A stretch of 64,000 bases of DNA, from the NCBI RefSeq assembly GCF_030345715.1, contig NZ_JAUASX010000007.1, positions 62,001 to 126,000 on the forward strand, written 5' to 3'. Below are positions 18,391-26,926 of the stretch, in pieces. A program made the position numbers and the translations under genes. Each line of letters starts with the position of its first letter. Positions within the stretch are counted from its first letter, which is position 1. The notes under the pieces are model-generated. The model saw only the letters and a program-made list of their open reading frames with translations, was not told where the DNA came from and did not search any database. Source of the DNA: Solimonas sp. SE-A11. Lineage in GTDB: Bacteria > Pseudomonadota > Gammaproteobacteria > Nevskiales > Nevskiaceae.

Positions 18391-18447
18391 GGCAGGTACT
18401 CCGATTACAGAAAGCGGGTTACAAAAAGCGGCTGCTCGAAACCTCTT

Positions 18448-18828
18448 TCAGGCGACTTGAAGGACGACGGCGGCGGACCGCGCCGGGTCGTACTGGGTGT
18501 GTTCCTCGACGATGCGGTCGCCGCGCCAGCGCTGCTGCGCGAGCTCTTCCTGGCGGTGACGGCGGCCGTCATGCCCGGTGAATTCGTAGACCCAGCGGAT
18601 CCGCGTGCGGTCGCCGTCGAGCATCCAGTCCGCCGCCCGCACACGCAGCCCGCGCACGGAGCGCAGCAGGTGCTGGGCGTTGGCGATCTGGCGCGCACGG
18701 CCCTGCAACGGCGGGTCCTGGTTGTCCTGCGACTGCGCGTCCTCGGCATAGAACTCGTGCAGGGCGTCGATCAGCATGCCCTCCTCGACGAGGGCGATCA
18801 GGGCGGCGACACGTTCGCGGTTCGGCAT
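18448..18828 (-). CDS. SnoaL-like (NTF2-fold) protein
   Basis: A 126-residue protein with the pattern of the SnoaL-like/NTF2 superfamily: helical start MPNRERVAALIALV, then FYAEDAQSQDN near residue 26, a beta-sheet VRAADWMLDGDRTRIRW, and GDRIVEEHTQYDP near the C-terminus. These are small cone-shaped pockets used as isomerases, hydrolases or binding domains. No substrate is implied. It lies 57 bases upstream of the hydrolase on the same strand. Confidence 0.75.
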   Translation of the reverse strand: MPNRERVAALIALVEEGMLIDALHEFYAEDAQSQDNQDPPLQGRARQIANAQHLLRSVRGLRVRAADWMLDGDRTRIRWVYEFTGHDGRRHRQEELAQQRWRGDRIVEEHTQYDPARSAAVVLQVA

Positions 18829-18920
18829 GTTCTGGGGTCTCGTCAGGGTTTCCGGTCCGGCCTGCGCGCGCTATCGGGGGGAGGGGGCGAGCGCGGGCAG
18901 GCCGGGCAGGAAAAGGGCGA

Positions 18921-19151
18921 TCAGGGCACGATCTGGAAGGCCGGGGACAGGCGGCGGACGACCTGGTCGCGGCGGGTGCGCGCTTCCAGCAGGCGGTCGT
19001 CGGCGCCCCGGACCAGGGTCACGGCCGTGGCGTCGCCGCCGGCAACCGGGGCAGCGCCCGCCTGTTCGGCGGCGCGGGCCTCCGCGGCCGCCAGGGTCAG
19101 CAGGACCAGGCCTGCGGCGGCGCCGGTAACGGTCAACAGGTTGCGGGTCAT
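18921..19151 (-). CDS. Small exported protein, unknown
   Basis: A 76-residue protein with an N-terminal signal-like segment (residues 3-28, ending ARAAEQ). The mature part is 48 residues, charged (DDRLLEARTRRDQVVRRL), and without cysteines. No family is recognised. It is divergent from a LysR-type gene (starts 128 bases apart), so that regulator may control it. A TAGTCT -10-like sequence (rc of 19180-19185) lies upstream. Confidence 0.55.
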   Translation of the reverse strand: MTRNLLTVTGAAAGLVLLTLAAAEARAAEQAGAAPVAGGDATAVTLVRGADDRLLEARTRRDQVVRRLSPAFQIVP

Positions 19152-19279
19152 GGCATCACTCCGGTTTCGGACTGATGCCTAGACTATTTACTTCCACGGC
19201 CCTGATAAGCTGGGGTATAAGACATTTATTGTTTCCGCCATGGAATCAATAGGCCCTCCAGGGCCGGGGGAGCGGGGCC

Positions 19280-20209
19280 ATGGAAGATCTGAACTACGTG
19301 CTGACCTTCACCCGCGTGGTGCAGGCGGGCAGCTTCGCCGCCGCCGGCGAGCGCCTGAAGCTGGCGCCCTCGGTGGTCAGCAAGCACGTCGCCAAGCTGG
19401 AGAAATCGCTGGGTGCCCGCCTGCTGCAGCGGAGCACGCGCAAGCTCTCGCTGACCGACGCCGGCAGCGCCTACTTCGAGCATTGCGCGCGCATCGTGGA
19501 GGAGCTGGAGCAGTCGCAGCACGCGGTGGCGCGGCTGCAGGCCGAGCCCAGCGGCAAGCTGCGCGTCAGCAGCCTGAATTCCTTCGTCGACGCGGTGGTG
19601 GCGCCGCTGCTGCCGGAGTTCTTCCGGCGCTTTCCCAAGATCGAGCTGGAGATCGTCACCAACGACCGCACGGTGGACCTGGCCGAGGAAGGCTTCGACA
19701 TGGCGCTGCGCCTGACGCATGCGCCGGGCCCGCTGCTGGTGGCACGCAAGCTGGCGCCGATCCACTTCGTGGTCTGCGCCACGCCGGAGTACCTGGCGCG
19801 CCACGGCACGCCGCAGCACCCGGACGACCTGCGCGCGCACAACTGCCTGGGCTTCCCCAGCCCGCTGGAGCGCAACTTCCACTTCCTGCGCGGCGGTGAG
19901 GCCTACACGGTGCCGATCAACGGCAACTTCCGCGTCAACAACATCAATGCCCTGCGCACCGTGCTGCTGAAGCACACCGGCATCTCGCTGCTGCCCACCT
20001 ACTGCATCGGCCCGGACCTGGCCGCGGGCCGGCTGGTGGCGCCGCTGCGCGGCTGGTACGGCTCCGACGCCACCTCGGTCTACGCCGTGCACTTGCCCAA
20101 CCGCTACGGCTCGCCCAAGCTGCGGGCCTTCGTCGATTACCTGCAGCAGAGCATCGGCGACCCGCCCTACTGGGACCGGGACCTGGACATCCACAAGGGG
20201 GCCGCATGA
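19280..20209 (+). CDS. LysR-type transcriptional regulator
   Basis: A 309-residue LTTR with a winged helix-turn-helix at residues 1-60 (FAAAGERLKLAPSVVSKHVAKLE) and a periplasmic-binding-like effector domain from about 90. The N-terminal MEDLNYVLTFTRVVQAGSF resembles the DsdC/CrgA-like branch. The intergenic DNA to the divergent small gene has T-N11-A sequences (for example TAAGCTGGGGTATA near 19206), as LTTR sites do. The stop overlaps the start of the DUF2238 gene (ATGA), so regulator and membrane protein are coupled. Confidence 0.9.
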   Translation: MEDLNYVLTFTRVVQAGSFAAAGERLKLAPSVVSKHVAKLEKSLGARLLQRSTRKLSLTDAGSAYFEHCARIVEELEQSQHAVARLQAEPSGKLRVSSLNSFVDAVVAPLLPEFFRRFPKIELEIVTNDRTVDLAEEGFDMALRLTHAPGPLLVARKLAPIHFVVCATPEYLARHGTPQHPDDLRAHNCLGFPSPLERNFHFLRGGEAYTVPINGNFRVNNINALRTVLLKHTGISLLPTYCIGPDLAAGRLVAPLRGWYGSDATSVYAVHLPNRYGSPKLRAFVDYLQQSIGDPPYWDRDLDIHKGAA

Positions 20210-20946
20210 AAATCGAACGCACGCAGGCCTGGCGCACCTATGTCGGCGGGCTGATCGTCGTCTACACGCTGATCTGGCTGTGGCTGGGCATCTCCCCGCT
20301 GCACCGCAAGGACTGGATCCTGGAGAACGTGCTGGTGCTGGCCTTCGGCGTGGGGCTCTGGGCCAGCCGTCGCGTGTTCGTGTTCTCGCGTGTGTCCTAT
20401 ACGCTGATCTTCGTGTTCCTGTGCCTGCACTGCATCGGCTCGCACTACACCTACGCCATGGTCCCCTACGACCAATGGTGGGAGGCGCTGACCGGCCACA
20501 CCTTCAACAGCCTGTTCGGCTGGGAGCGCAACCACTTCGACCGCCTGGTGCACTTCTCCTACGGCCTGCTGCTGGCCTACCCGCTGCGCGAGATCTTCCT
20601 GCGCGTGGCCGAGGCCCGCGGCTTCTGGGGCTACTTCTTCCCGCTGGAATTCACGCTGGCCACCTCGGCGCTCTACGAGCTGATCGAATGGGGCGCCGCG
20701 GAATTCTTCGGCGGCGAGCTGGGCGCCGCCTACCTCGGCACACAGGGCGACATCTGGGACGCGCACAAGGACATGGCCCTGGCCGGCTGCGGCGCCCTGC
20801 TGGCGATGCTGATCACCGCCGCGATCAACCGATATTTGCAGCGCGACTTCGCCCGCGAGTGGAGCAACAGCCTCAAGGTGAAGGACTCGCGCCCCTACGG
20901 CGAGAACGAGATCAAGCGCATGCTCGACGAACGCGAGGGGGCCTGA
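20206..20946 (+). CDS. DUF2238 inner-membrane protein (YjdF-like)
   Basis: A 246-residue protein with about six hydrophobic helices. It carries conserved-looking DUF2238 segments: GSHYTYAMVPYD, NHFDRLVHFSYGLL, YELIEWG and a QGDIWDAHKDMALA motif. No molecular function is known for the family. The start overlaps the LysR stop by four bases and the next gene begins one base after its stop, so the three are one operon. Acid and histidine residues in the membrane (H109, E149-type) are typical of the family. Confidence 0.8.
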   Translation: MKIERTQAWRTYVGGLIVVYTLIWLWLGISPLHRKDWILENVLVLAFGVGLWASRRVFVFSRVSYTLIFVFLCLHCIGSHYTYAMVPYDQWWEALTGHTFNSLFGWERNHFDRLVHFSYGLLLAYPLREIFLRVAEARGFWGYFFPLEFTLATSALYELIEWGAAEFFGGELGAAYLGTQGDIWDAHKDMALAGCGALLAMLITAAINRYLQRDFAREWSNSLKVKDSRPYGENEIKRMLDEREGA

Positions 20947-20947
20947 G

Positions 20948-21574
20948 TTGCGCGACCTGATCGTGGAGCAACCGCTACAGGCCTACCTGCAGGCCACGCC
21001 GGTGATCGACTGGCGGCAGCCGCAGGTGCTGGCCCAGGCGCAGGCGCTGTCGGCCGGCGATCCGGTGGACACCGCGCGCCGCTGCTTCGAGTGGGTCCGC
21101 GACCAGGTGCTGCACAGCGTCGATCACCAGCGCAACCCAGTCACCTGCCAAGCCTCGGACGTGCTGCAGCACCGCACCGGCTACTGCTACGCCAAGAGCC
21201 ACCTGCTGGCGGCACTGCTGCGCGCCAACGGCATCCCCACCGGCTTCTGCTACCAAAGGCTCAGCATCCACGACGACGGCGAGCCCTACTCGCTGCACGG
21301 CTTCAACGCGCTGTACCTGGAGTCCTGGGGCTGGGTGCGCGTGGATGCGCGCGGCAACCGGCCGGGGATCGCTGCGCGCTTCGATCCGCCCAAGGAAACC
21401 CTGGCGTTCGCGGGAACGCTGCCGGGCGAGGCAACCTTCGCCAATGTGCTGGCGGAGCCGCTAGAAGTGGTGGTGGAGGCGCTGCAGGCCGGGACGAGCT
21501 GGGACGGGATGCTGGAGATGCTGCCGGATGTGGGGACGGCGGAGGCTGCGAATCTGGGGCTGGAGCCTCAGTAA
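20948..21574 (+). CDS. Transglutaminase-like cysteine protease-fold protein
   Basis: A 208-residue protein of the transglutaminase-like superfamily. The catalytic triad is visible as TGYCYAKSHLLAALLRA (Cys near 79), LHGFNALYLE (His near 118) and RVDARGN (Asp near 133). The start is TTG, one base after the preceding stop, consistent with translational coupling. Family members act as peptidases or amidases as well as crosslinkers. Pairing with a DUF2238 membrane protein suggests a membrane-linked role, but this is inference. The stop codon directly abuts a REP palindrome. Confidence 0.82.
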   Translation: MRDLIVEQPLQAYLQATPVIDWRQPQVLAQAQALSAGDPVDTARRCFEWVRDQVLHSVDHQRNPVTCQASDVLQHRTGYCYAKSHLLAALLRANGIPTGFCYQRLSIHDDGEPYSLHGFNALYLESWGWVRVDARGNRPGIAARFDPPKETLAFAGTLPGEATFANVLAEPLEVVVEALQAGTSWDGMLEMLPDVGTAEAANLGLEPQ

Positions 21575-21575
21575 C

Positions 21576-21606
21576 GTAGGGCGGGAAAGCGAAGCGCATC
21601 CCGCCT
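21576..21606 (+). repeat. REP palindrome, left of RAYT
   Basis: GTAG followed by a hairpin with arms GGCGGGA and TCCCGCC. The 31 bases are an exact inverted copy of 22150-22180 on the far side of the transposase gene. GTAG heads are the recognition tetranucleotide of the E. coli REP transposase. Confidence 0.85.
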
Positions 21607-21617
21607 TAGGGGAAGAC

Positions 21618-22145
21618 ATGCCGAACTATATCCGAGCCTTCATCCCTGGCGGCACATTCTTCTTCACTGTCACGCTCCTGGAGCGACGCCGGCGTTTATT
21701 AGTCGACCACGTCGATCTGCTCCGTAAGGTCTTCGATGACGCGCGCCGACGCCGGCCCTTCTCGATCGACGCCATCGTGATCTTGCCGGATCATCTGCAC
21801 TGCATCTGGACATTGCCGGAAGAAGACGCCGATTTTTCGGTGCGTTGGCATGACATCAAGTCGCGCTTCTCTGCTGGCATTCCAAAAGACGAATTGCTCA
21901 GCCAGCGCAGGCTGTCCAAGGGCGAGCGCGGCATCTGGCAGCGGCGCTTCTGGGAGCATGCTATCCGCGATGAACAGGATCTTGAGCAGCATATCGATTA
22001 CATACACTACAACCCAGTGAAGCATGGGCATGTGCTCTCACCGGCAGAATGGCCGCATTCCAGCTTTCAGCGGTTCGTTAGGGCTGGAATCTATGCCCCG
22101 GATTGGGGCGGAACCGATGAGGTTCGGGCGATCGAGAGGGAGTAG
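21618..22145 (+). CDS. REP-associated tyrosine transposase (RAYT)
   Basis: A 175-residue Y1-family transposase that nicks single-stranded DNA at REP sequences. The metal-binding HUH motif is in ILPDHLHCIW (near residue 60) and the Tyr-bearing helix in HIDYIHYNPVKHGH (near 130). RRFWEHAIRDEQD is also typical. The ATG at 21618 is used because it gives the usual MPNYIRAxxPGGTFFFTVT start. The gene is intact and sits between two perfectly matched REPs, the standard REPtron layout. Confidence 0.95.
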   Translation: MPNYIRAFIPGGTFFFTVTLLERRRRLLVDHVDLLRKVFDDARRRRPFSIDAIVILPDHLHCIWTLPEEDADFSVRWHDIKSRFSAGIPKDELLSQRRLSKGERGIWQRRFWEHAIRDEQDLEQHIDYIHYNPVKHGHVLSPAEWPHSSFQRFVRAGIYAPDWGGTDEVRAIERE

Positions 22146-22149
22146 AAAA

Positions 22150-22180
22150 AGGCGGGATGCGCTTCGCTTTCCCGCCCTAC
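22150..22180 (-). repeat. REP palindrome, right of RAYT
   Basis: Exact inverted copy of 21576-21606, starting five bases after the transposase stop. One base differs from the REP pair at 42130-42208. Confidence 0.85.
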
Positions 22181-22205
22181 GATCCCGCCAGGAGCATCAT
22201 TATCA

Positions 22206-22433
22206 TCACCATGGCCAAACCGATTGTCTGCGCAGGTCGATGATATCTTCGACTTCAAAAGGAACTCCGCCCTCTGGATTCAAGCGTGTTCCGGTTAGGT
22301 AGCGCGAGCCACGAACCACCAATCCGCGATGCACCGCACCGGATTTCAGCTTCACGTCTACCCAGTGCACATCCATCTTCATCTCCGGCCCGAGTCGGGC
22401 ACGAAATGGGTCCGGAACCTCCAGCGCCTGCAT
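22206..22433 (-). CDS. Small conserved-looking protein, unknown
   Basis: A 75-residue protein. The ATG at 22433 has GGGAGG just upstream; a TTG at 22445 is in frame. The centre reads as a small beta-barrel (VDVKLKSGAVHRGLVVRG, then GVPFEVEDIIDLRRQS), like a short regulatory or RNA-binding fold, but no family is recognised. It follows the thioesterase gene by 15 bases on the same strand. Confidence 0.55.
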   Translation of the reverse strand: MQALEVPDPFRARLGPEMKMDVHWVDVKLKSGAVHRGLVVRGSRYLTGTRLNPEGGVPFEVEDIIDLRRQSVWPW

Positions 22434-22448
22434 GCGCCCTCCCAATGC

Positions 22449-22868
22449 CTACTTCACCGGCAACGCATAACTCCCCGTCACATGCGCCACCGGCATCGGA
22501 TCGCCGCCGGTGGTGATGCTCACTTCCATCACCGCGAGCCGGCGGCCCAGCTTGAGCATTTTCGCCTCGGCTAGCACGTCGCCGGGGCGGCCCTTGTTGA
22601 GGAAGTTGATGTTGAGGTTGGACGTCACCGCCATCAGCTCGGGGCCGACGTGCGACAGCACCAGGGCGTACATGGCCGAGTCCGCTGCGCTGAACAGCGT
22701 GGGACCGGAGATCACGTTGCCCGGTCGCAGCATCTTCTCGTGGTACGGCAGGCGCACACGTGCATAACCAGGGCGCACCTCCTCCACCGCAAAGCCGCTC
22801 TTACCCACCGCCGGCAGGCCACCACGAATCAGCATCTGCACTTCTTCCGCCGTCAGCTTCAGATCCAC
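22449..22868 (-). CDS. PaaI/DUF4442-type hotdog thioesterase
   Basis: A 139-residue hotdog-fold protein. The GTG at 22868 is chosen because it gives the normal length; longer readings continue antisense-like into the upstream gene. PGNVISGPTLFSAADSAMYALV contains the acidic/serine active region of PaaI-like thioesterases, with a parallel LNINFLNKGRPGDVLAEA strand. It overlaps the TauE stop by ten bases, so they are co-translated. The acyl-CoA substrate is unknown. Confidence 0.8.
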   Translation of the reverse strand: MDLKLTAEEVQMLIRGGLPAVGKSGFAVEEVRPGYARVRLPYHEKMLRPGNVISGPTLFSAADSAMYALVLSHVGPELMAVTSNLNINFLNKGRPGDVLAEAKMLKLGRRLAVMEVSITTGGDPMPVAHVTGSYALPVK

Positions 22869-23605
22869 CCCAATCCCCTCGATGCGTCCCACAACAGTTT
22901 CAGCGACAGCACGACCAGGATGATCTTGAATATCCGGTCGAACTGATCCTGGGCGATGCGCCCGTTGAAGTGCTTGCCCAGCGCCGTGCCGGCGATCACC
23001 GCGACACACAAGGGCAGCAAGCGCTCCGGCTGCGCCAGCGCGCTGAAGCCGACCACGCCGAAGGCCGCCACGCGCAGGCCGTGGCCGAGCATCTGCGTCA
23101 GCGCCAGCGTGCCGATCACGGTTTCCTTGCGCCATTGCGGCAGAAAGAACAGGCGCCCCACGAACAGGCCGGTGGCACCGACGAACATGCCGAGCACACC
23201 GTTGAGTGCGCCCGCGGTGAGGAAGGCCAGCGTCGGCGGCATCAGTGCCTGGTCACCACGGCCCGGTGCCAGCGAGACCAGGATCAGCCCCGCCAGCAGC
23301 AGTTGTACCCAGTTGGCATCCACGCCCACTGCATAGGGCGCCACCAGGAAGGTGATCGGCACCGCGGCCAGCAGGAACCAGCCGGCGGCACGCCATTCCA
23401 CGTGCTTCACGTAGGCCACGGTGCGCGAGGTGTTGGAAACGAACTGTACCGCGGCGAACAGCGGCACAGCCTCGGCCGTGGTCATGCCAATGGCATAGAA
23501 CAGGCCGATCAGGATGGTGCCACCGCCCAGTCCGGCCACGCCGGACAGCGCCGAGGTCAGGAATCCGGCGACGGTGATGACGGCGATGAGGGGGAGGTCG
23601 GACAA
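22859..23605 (-). CDS. TauE/SafE-family permease
   Basis: A 248-residue membrane protein with eight hydrophobic helices. The N-terminal GFLTSALSGVAGLGGGTIL and the mid-protein LTAGALNGVLGMFVGATG repeats are the duplicated signature of TauE/SafE (sulfite/organosulfur anion exporter) permeases. The transported anion is not deducible. It is upstream of, and overlaps, the thioesterase gene. Confidence 0.88.
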   Translation of the reverse strand: MSDLPLIAVITVAGFLTSALSGVAGLGGGTILIGLFYAIGMTTAEAVPLFAAVQFVSNTSRTVAYVKHVEWRAAGWFLLAAVPITFLVAPYAVGVDANWVQLLLAGLILVSLAPGRGDQALMPPTLAFLTAGALNGVLGMFVGATGLFVGRLFFLPQWRKETVIGTLALTQMLGHGLRVAAFGVVGFSALAQPERLLPLCVAVIAGTALGKHFNGRIAQDQFDRIFKIILVVLSLKLLWDASRGLGWI

Positions 23606-23634
23606 CGAAACTTCCAGGACAGCAGGGCGCTCAT

Positions 23635-23692
23635 TGTAGGAGCCGGCTCGCCGGCGACAAGTTGGGTGTCGCCGGCAAGCCGGCTCCTACAA
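23635..23692. repeat. Inverted repeat doublet GTAGGAGCCGGC, copy 1
   Basis: TGTAGGAGCCGGCTCGCCGG and its reverse complement face each other across about ten bases. The same half-elements in the opposite arrangement occur at 27740-27798. Fills the gap between the TauE start and the MgtE stop. Confidence 0.75.
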
Positions 23693-23706
23693 GGGAACAG
23701 AGGCCC

Positions 23707-24888
23707 TCAGAGTACGAACGCCGCCGCCAGCCCCAGCATCAGGCCCATGCCGGCGATATCGGTGCCGGTAGTCAGGAAGATGCTGGAGGCCGTGGCTGGG
23801 TCGGCACCGAAGCGGCGCAGCGTCAGCGGCACCATCACGCCGAACAGGCCGCTGAGCACGCAGGCCCCGGTCATGGCGGCGCAGATCACCACGCCCAGCA
23901 GCGGGGCCTGCTCGTTGCCGTCACGCGCGGCGGTCCACCACATGGCGGCACCGGCCACCAGGCCGGTGAGGAATCCGTTGAGCGCACCCAGCAGCATCTC
24001 CTTACCCAGCAGGCGGCGCATCGGGAAGCCGTCCAGGTCGCCCAGCGTCAGGCCGCGCAGCGTGATCGCCAGCGTCTGGCAGCCGTTGTTGCCGCTCTGC
24101 CCCGCCAGCACCGGCAGGAAGGCCGCCAGCGCCACGACCTTGGAGATGGTGTCCTCGAAAGCACCGACCACGAAGGCGGCGAGGAACGCCGTGAGCAGGT
24201 TGATCTGCAGCCAGGGGTGGCGCTGGCGGAAGGCCTGCCACAGCGGCGTCTGCACGCGCTCTTCCTTGTCCAGGCCCACCATGCTGCCGGACTGCGCGCT
24301 GATCTCCACCGCCTGGCGCTCGAACAGCTTCCAGCCGCGCACGATGCCGGTGAGCCCGCCCTCCGCGTCCACCACCGGGTACACCGGGTAGTGCCGGTAG
24401 ACCGCCGCCTTGATCGCATCGCCCGCCGCCATGTCGGCGGTCAGCGCGAAAGGATGGGGCAGCATCACGCCGGCCAGAGTCTGCTCCGGCTGTGCCAGCA
24501 GCAGGTCGCGGATCACCACCATGCCGGCCAGGCGCTTTTCGCGGGTGACGTAAAGGTAAGTGATCTGCTGCGGATTGTCGTGGCCGCGCAGGTAGGCGAT
24601 GGCCTGCGCCACGGTAGCGTCCGCGTCGAGCACGCCCACCGCCGGTTCCATCATCTCGGCCACGGTGCCGGGGATCTCCAGCTCTGTGGTGGCCTGGTCT
24701 CGCCCGTCCGGGCAGAGGTGATCCGGCAGGTGCTGCTGGATCTCCGCGGCGAGCTTGGCAGGCAGCTCGCGCAGCACCGCCGCCACCCGTTCCACCGGCT
24801 CGCGGCTCAGCAGCTGGGCGGCGTCCAGGGGTACGCGGGTCCGTACGGCGCGCACCAGTTCCTTGTGCGTATGCGACGAGGTTTCCAT
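23707..24888 (-). CDS. mgtE: MgtE-type magnesium transporter
   Basis: A 393-residue magnesium/divalent cation channel. The N-terminal domain (residues 1-70) is shorter than in most MgtE proteins (about 450 in total). A CBS pair (75-195) contains YLYVTREKRLAGMVVIRDLL and YPVVDAEGGLTGIV. The membrane domain from about 225 has five helices with LPVLAGQSGNNGCQTLAITLRG (near 270), the pore signature, and TTGTDIAGMG near the end. The shortened N-terminal domain may change gating. Divergent from a TetR gene. Confidence 0.9.
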   Translation of the reverse strand: METSSHTHKELVRAVRTRVPLDAAQLLSREPVERVAAVLRELPAKLAAEIQQHLPDHLCPDGRDQATTELEIPGTVAEMMEPAVGVLDADATVAQAIAYLRGHDNPQQITYLYVTREKRLAGMVVIRDLLLAQPEQTLAGVMLPHPFALTADMAAGDAIKAAVYRHYPVYPVVDAEGGLTGIVRGWKLFERQAVEISAQSGSMVGLDKEERVQTPLWQAFRQRHPWLQINLLTAFLAAFVVGAFEDTISKVVALAAFLPVLAGQSGNNGCQTLAITLRGLTLGDLDGFPMRRLLGKEMLLGALNGFLTGLVAGAAMWWTAARDGNEQAPLLGVVICAAMTGACVLSGLFGVMVPLTLRRFGADPATASSIFLTTGTDIAGMGLMLGLAAAFVL

Positions 24889-24982
24889 GAGGCTGATCTC
24901 CCCTCTGTTTACCGGATTATGCCGGGCGGCATTGACATCGTGGCAGCCGGCCAGATACTAGCCGGTATGCAGAGCCCGCCCC

Positions 24983-25591
24983 ATGCCCGCCGCCGCGCCT
25001 AAGCGCCAGCCCGACGTCACCCGCCAGCGCCTGCTGGAATGTGCCTTCGACGAGATATACCGATGCGGCTTTCGTGCCGCCAGCCTTGACGCGATTCTGC
25101 GCGACTCCGGTGTGACCAAAGGCGCGCTTTACCACCACTTCGAGAACAAGACGGCGCTGGGTTATGCCGTGGTGGACGAAATGGTGCGCCCCTGGATCGA
25201 GCAAAGCTGGCGCCCATTGGTGGAGGCCGACGACATCGTCACCACCGCCCTGGCCCTGAGCGGCGAGCTGCTGCGCGAGCGCGCCGAGAAGATCCTGGCC
25301 TACGGCTGCCCGCTCAACAACCTGGTCAACGAGATGGCCCCGGTGGACGAGGGCTTCCGCGAGCGCCTGCAGTCGATCCTGGACGACTGGCGCAGCGGCC
25401 TGGCCGAGGCGCTGAGCCAGGGCCAGAAGCGAGGCCAGTTGCGCCGCGGCTTCGATCCGGGCGCGGCGGCGGACTTCATCATCGCCTGCGTGGAAGGCAG
25501 CTTCGGCCTGGCCAAGCTGCGGCAGTCACCGCAGGTGCTGCAGTCGGTGATGCGCGGGCTGGGCGATTACCTGGAGCAGTTGCGGGCCTGA
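24983..25591 (+). CDS. TetR/AcrR-family regulator
   Basis: A 202-residue repressor. The helix-turn-helix spans residues 8-55, with IYRCGFRAASLDAILRDSG and VTKGALYHHFENKTAL typical of the family. The C-terminal domain (GCPLNNLVNEMAPVDEGFR) resembles the QacR/AcuR-like group that responds to small organic ligands. It is divergent from mgtE with 94 bases between the starts. A role in mgtE control is possible but no clean operator palindrome is seen. Confidence 0.9.
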   Translation: MPAAAPKRQPDVTRQRLLECAFDEIYRCGFRAASLDAILRDSGVTKGALYHHFENKTALGYAVVDEMVRPWIEQSWRPLVEADDIVTTALALSGELLRERAEKILAYGCPLNNLVNEMAPVDEGFRERLQSILDDWRSGLAEALSQGQKRGQLRRGFDPGAAADFIIACVEGSFGLAKLRQSPQVLQSVMRGLGDYLEQLRA

Positions 25592-25607
25592 GACAACTCT
25601 CGCCAAT

Positions 25608-26015
25608 TCAGCAGGGCGGGCCGGGGCGAAGGCAGAGCCTGAGCACCAGGACTGGATCGAAGGCGGGCGCGTAGTCCGGTAAAGGCATCGGGCTGGCGCG
25701 ATGAGCGGCAGCTATCACCGAGCGATCCAGTTCCTCACTGCCACAGGGCTGGACCAAGCTAGCGTCCGTCACGCGTCCATCGTCCGCCAGCTCGACACGC
25801 ACCACGCATCTGAAGTTCTCCGTCACGGGGCCATTCACCATCCAGGCAGCGCGCAGCTTCCGCGCGATAGCCTGCGCCCAGGCGGCCTGCTCCTTCTGCA
25901 GCATCGACGCTGCACGATCCTCAACCGGCAGCGTTTGGGGCCGCTCCACAGCACCGCCGGCGCAGGCCACCTGCATCATCAACAGCGCCAGCAGGAGTAT
26001 TCGCAGGTCCTTCAC
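25608..26015 (-). CDS. TonB/TolA C-terminal-like exported protein
   Basis: A 135-residue protein starting at GTG 26015, which overlaps the LysR stop (GTGA). The N-terminus is hydrophobic (LRILLLALLMMQVACAGG) with a possible but weak lipobox (QVAC). The C-terminal 90 residues follow the TonB/TolA C-terminal pattern: WAQAIARKLRAAW, then CVVRVELADDGRVTDASLVQ and LDRSVIAAAHRASPMP. Without an N-terminal transmembrane anchor plus proline linker it is not a standard TonB. Two cysteines (FRCVV and VQPCGS) may form a disulfide. Confidence 0.72.
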   Translation of the reverse strand: MKDLRILLLALLMMQVACAGGAVERPQTLPVEDRAASMLQKEQAAWAQAIARKLRAAWMVNGPVTENFRCVVRVELADDGRVTDASLVQPCGSEELDRSVIAAAHRASPMPLPDYAPAFDPVLVLRLCLRPGPPC

Positions 26016-26923
26016 CCCTGGCGCCCCATCAACGCCCGCATCCCTGGCTCCTCCGCGATGCGGTCGCGGAACCACTGCAGCGCCCGCCCCTCTTCGCCGG
26101 AGCGCCAGGCCAGGTGCATGGTCACCGGCGAGCGCTCGGCAGCCACCTGGCGCTCCACCAGCCGCCCGGCCTCGATGTGCGGGCGTGCGAGGTGCTCCGG
26201 CAGGTAGCCCACGCCCAGGCCGGCGATCTGCGCCGCGGCCTTGGCGGACAGCGAGGACACCACCATCACCTCCTGCCCGGGCTGGATGCCGTTGCTGCGC
26301 GCCGGCAGGCGCCGCGAGGAGTCCGCGGCGGCGATGCTGCGGTAGCGCGCCACGATCTCCGGCAGCAGCGGCTCCGGCGCCTCGACCAGCGGATGGTGCG
26401 GCGCCACCACGAAGACGAAGGGGATGACGCCGATCTGCTTGGTCAGCAGGCCATAGCCATGCGGGGCATCGCCGCCCGCGCCCACGGTGAGGTCGGCACG
26501 GCGGTCGATCAGCGCGTCCCAGGTGCCGCCGAATATCTCCTGGGTGAAGCGCAGGCGCGTGCCGGTCATCAGCGCGTCGAAGGCCGAGATCACCGGGAAC
26601 AGGGCCTCGATCGGGATGATGTCGTCCACCGCAATGACCAGCTGCGTCTCCCAGCCATGGCCGGCGCGCTTGACCGAGTTCTCCAGGCTCTCGGCCTGGC
26701 GCAGAAGCTCGCGGCCGCGCTCCAGCAGCACCAGCCCGGCAGGCGTCAGCCGGGCCCGGCGGCCGCTGCGGTCGAACAAGGGCACGCCCATGTCGGACTC
26801 CAGCTTCTGCACGGTGTAGGTCACGGCGGAGGGCACGCGGTGCAGGGCCTCGGCGGCCCGAGCGAAGCTGCCGTGCTCGTCGATGGCGTCCAGGGTCTCC
26901 AGGGCTTCCAGGGTCAGGCGCAT
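26012..26923 (-). CDS. LysR-type transcriptional regulator
   Basis: The ATG at 26923 (MRLTLEALETLDAIDEHGSF) gives the usual LysR N-terminus; the 19 residues read from 26980 cross the operator region and are unlikely. DNA-binding helix-turn-helix at 1-60, effector domain after 90. It is divergent from a pirin gene with about 105 bp between, and that DNA holds paired inverted sites. Homologues next to pirin genes usually repress or activate the pirin. Confidence 0.9.
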   Translation of the reverse strand: MRLTLEALETLDAIDEHGSFARAAEALHRVPSAVTYTVQKLESDMGVPLFDRSGRRARLTPAGLVLLERGRELLRQAESLENSVKRAGHGWETQLVIAVDDIIPIEALFPVISAFDALMTGTRLRFTQEIFGGTWDALIDRRADLTVGAGGDAPHGYGLLTKQIGVIPFVFVVAPHHPLVEAPEPLLPEIVARYRSIAAADSSRRLPARSNGIQPGQEVMVVSSLSAKAAAQIAGLGVGYLPEHLARPHIEAGRLVERQVAAERSPVTMHLAWRSGEEGRALQWFRDRIAEEPGMRALMGRQG

Positions 26924-26926
26924 CTT

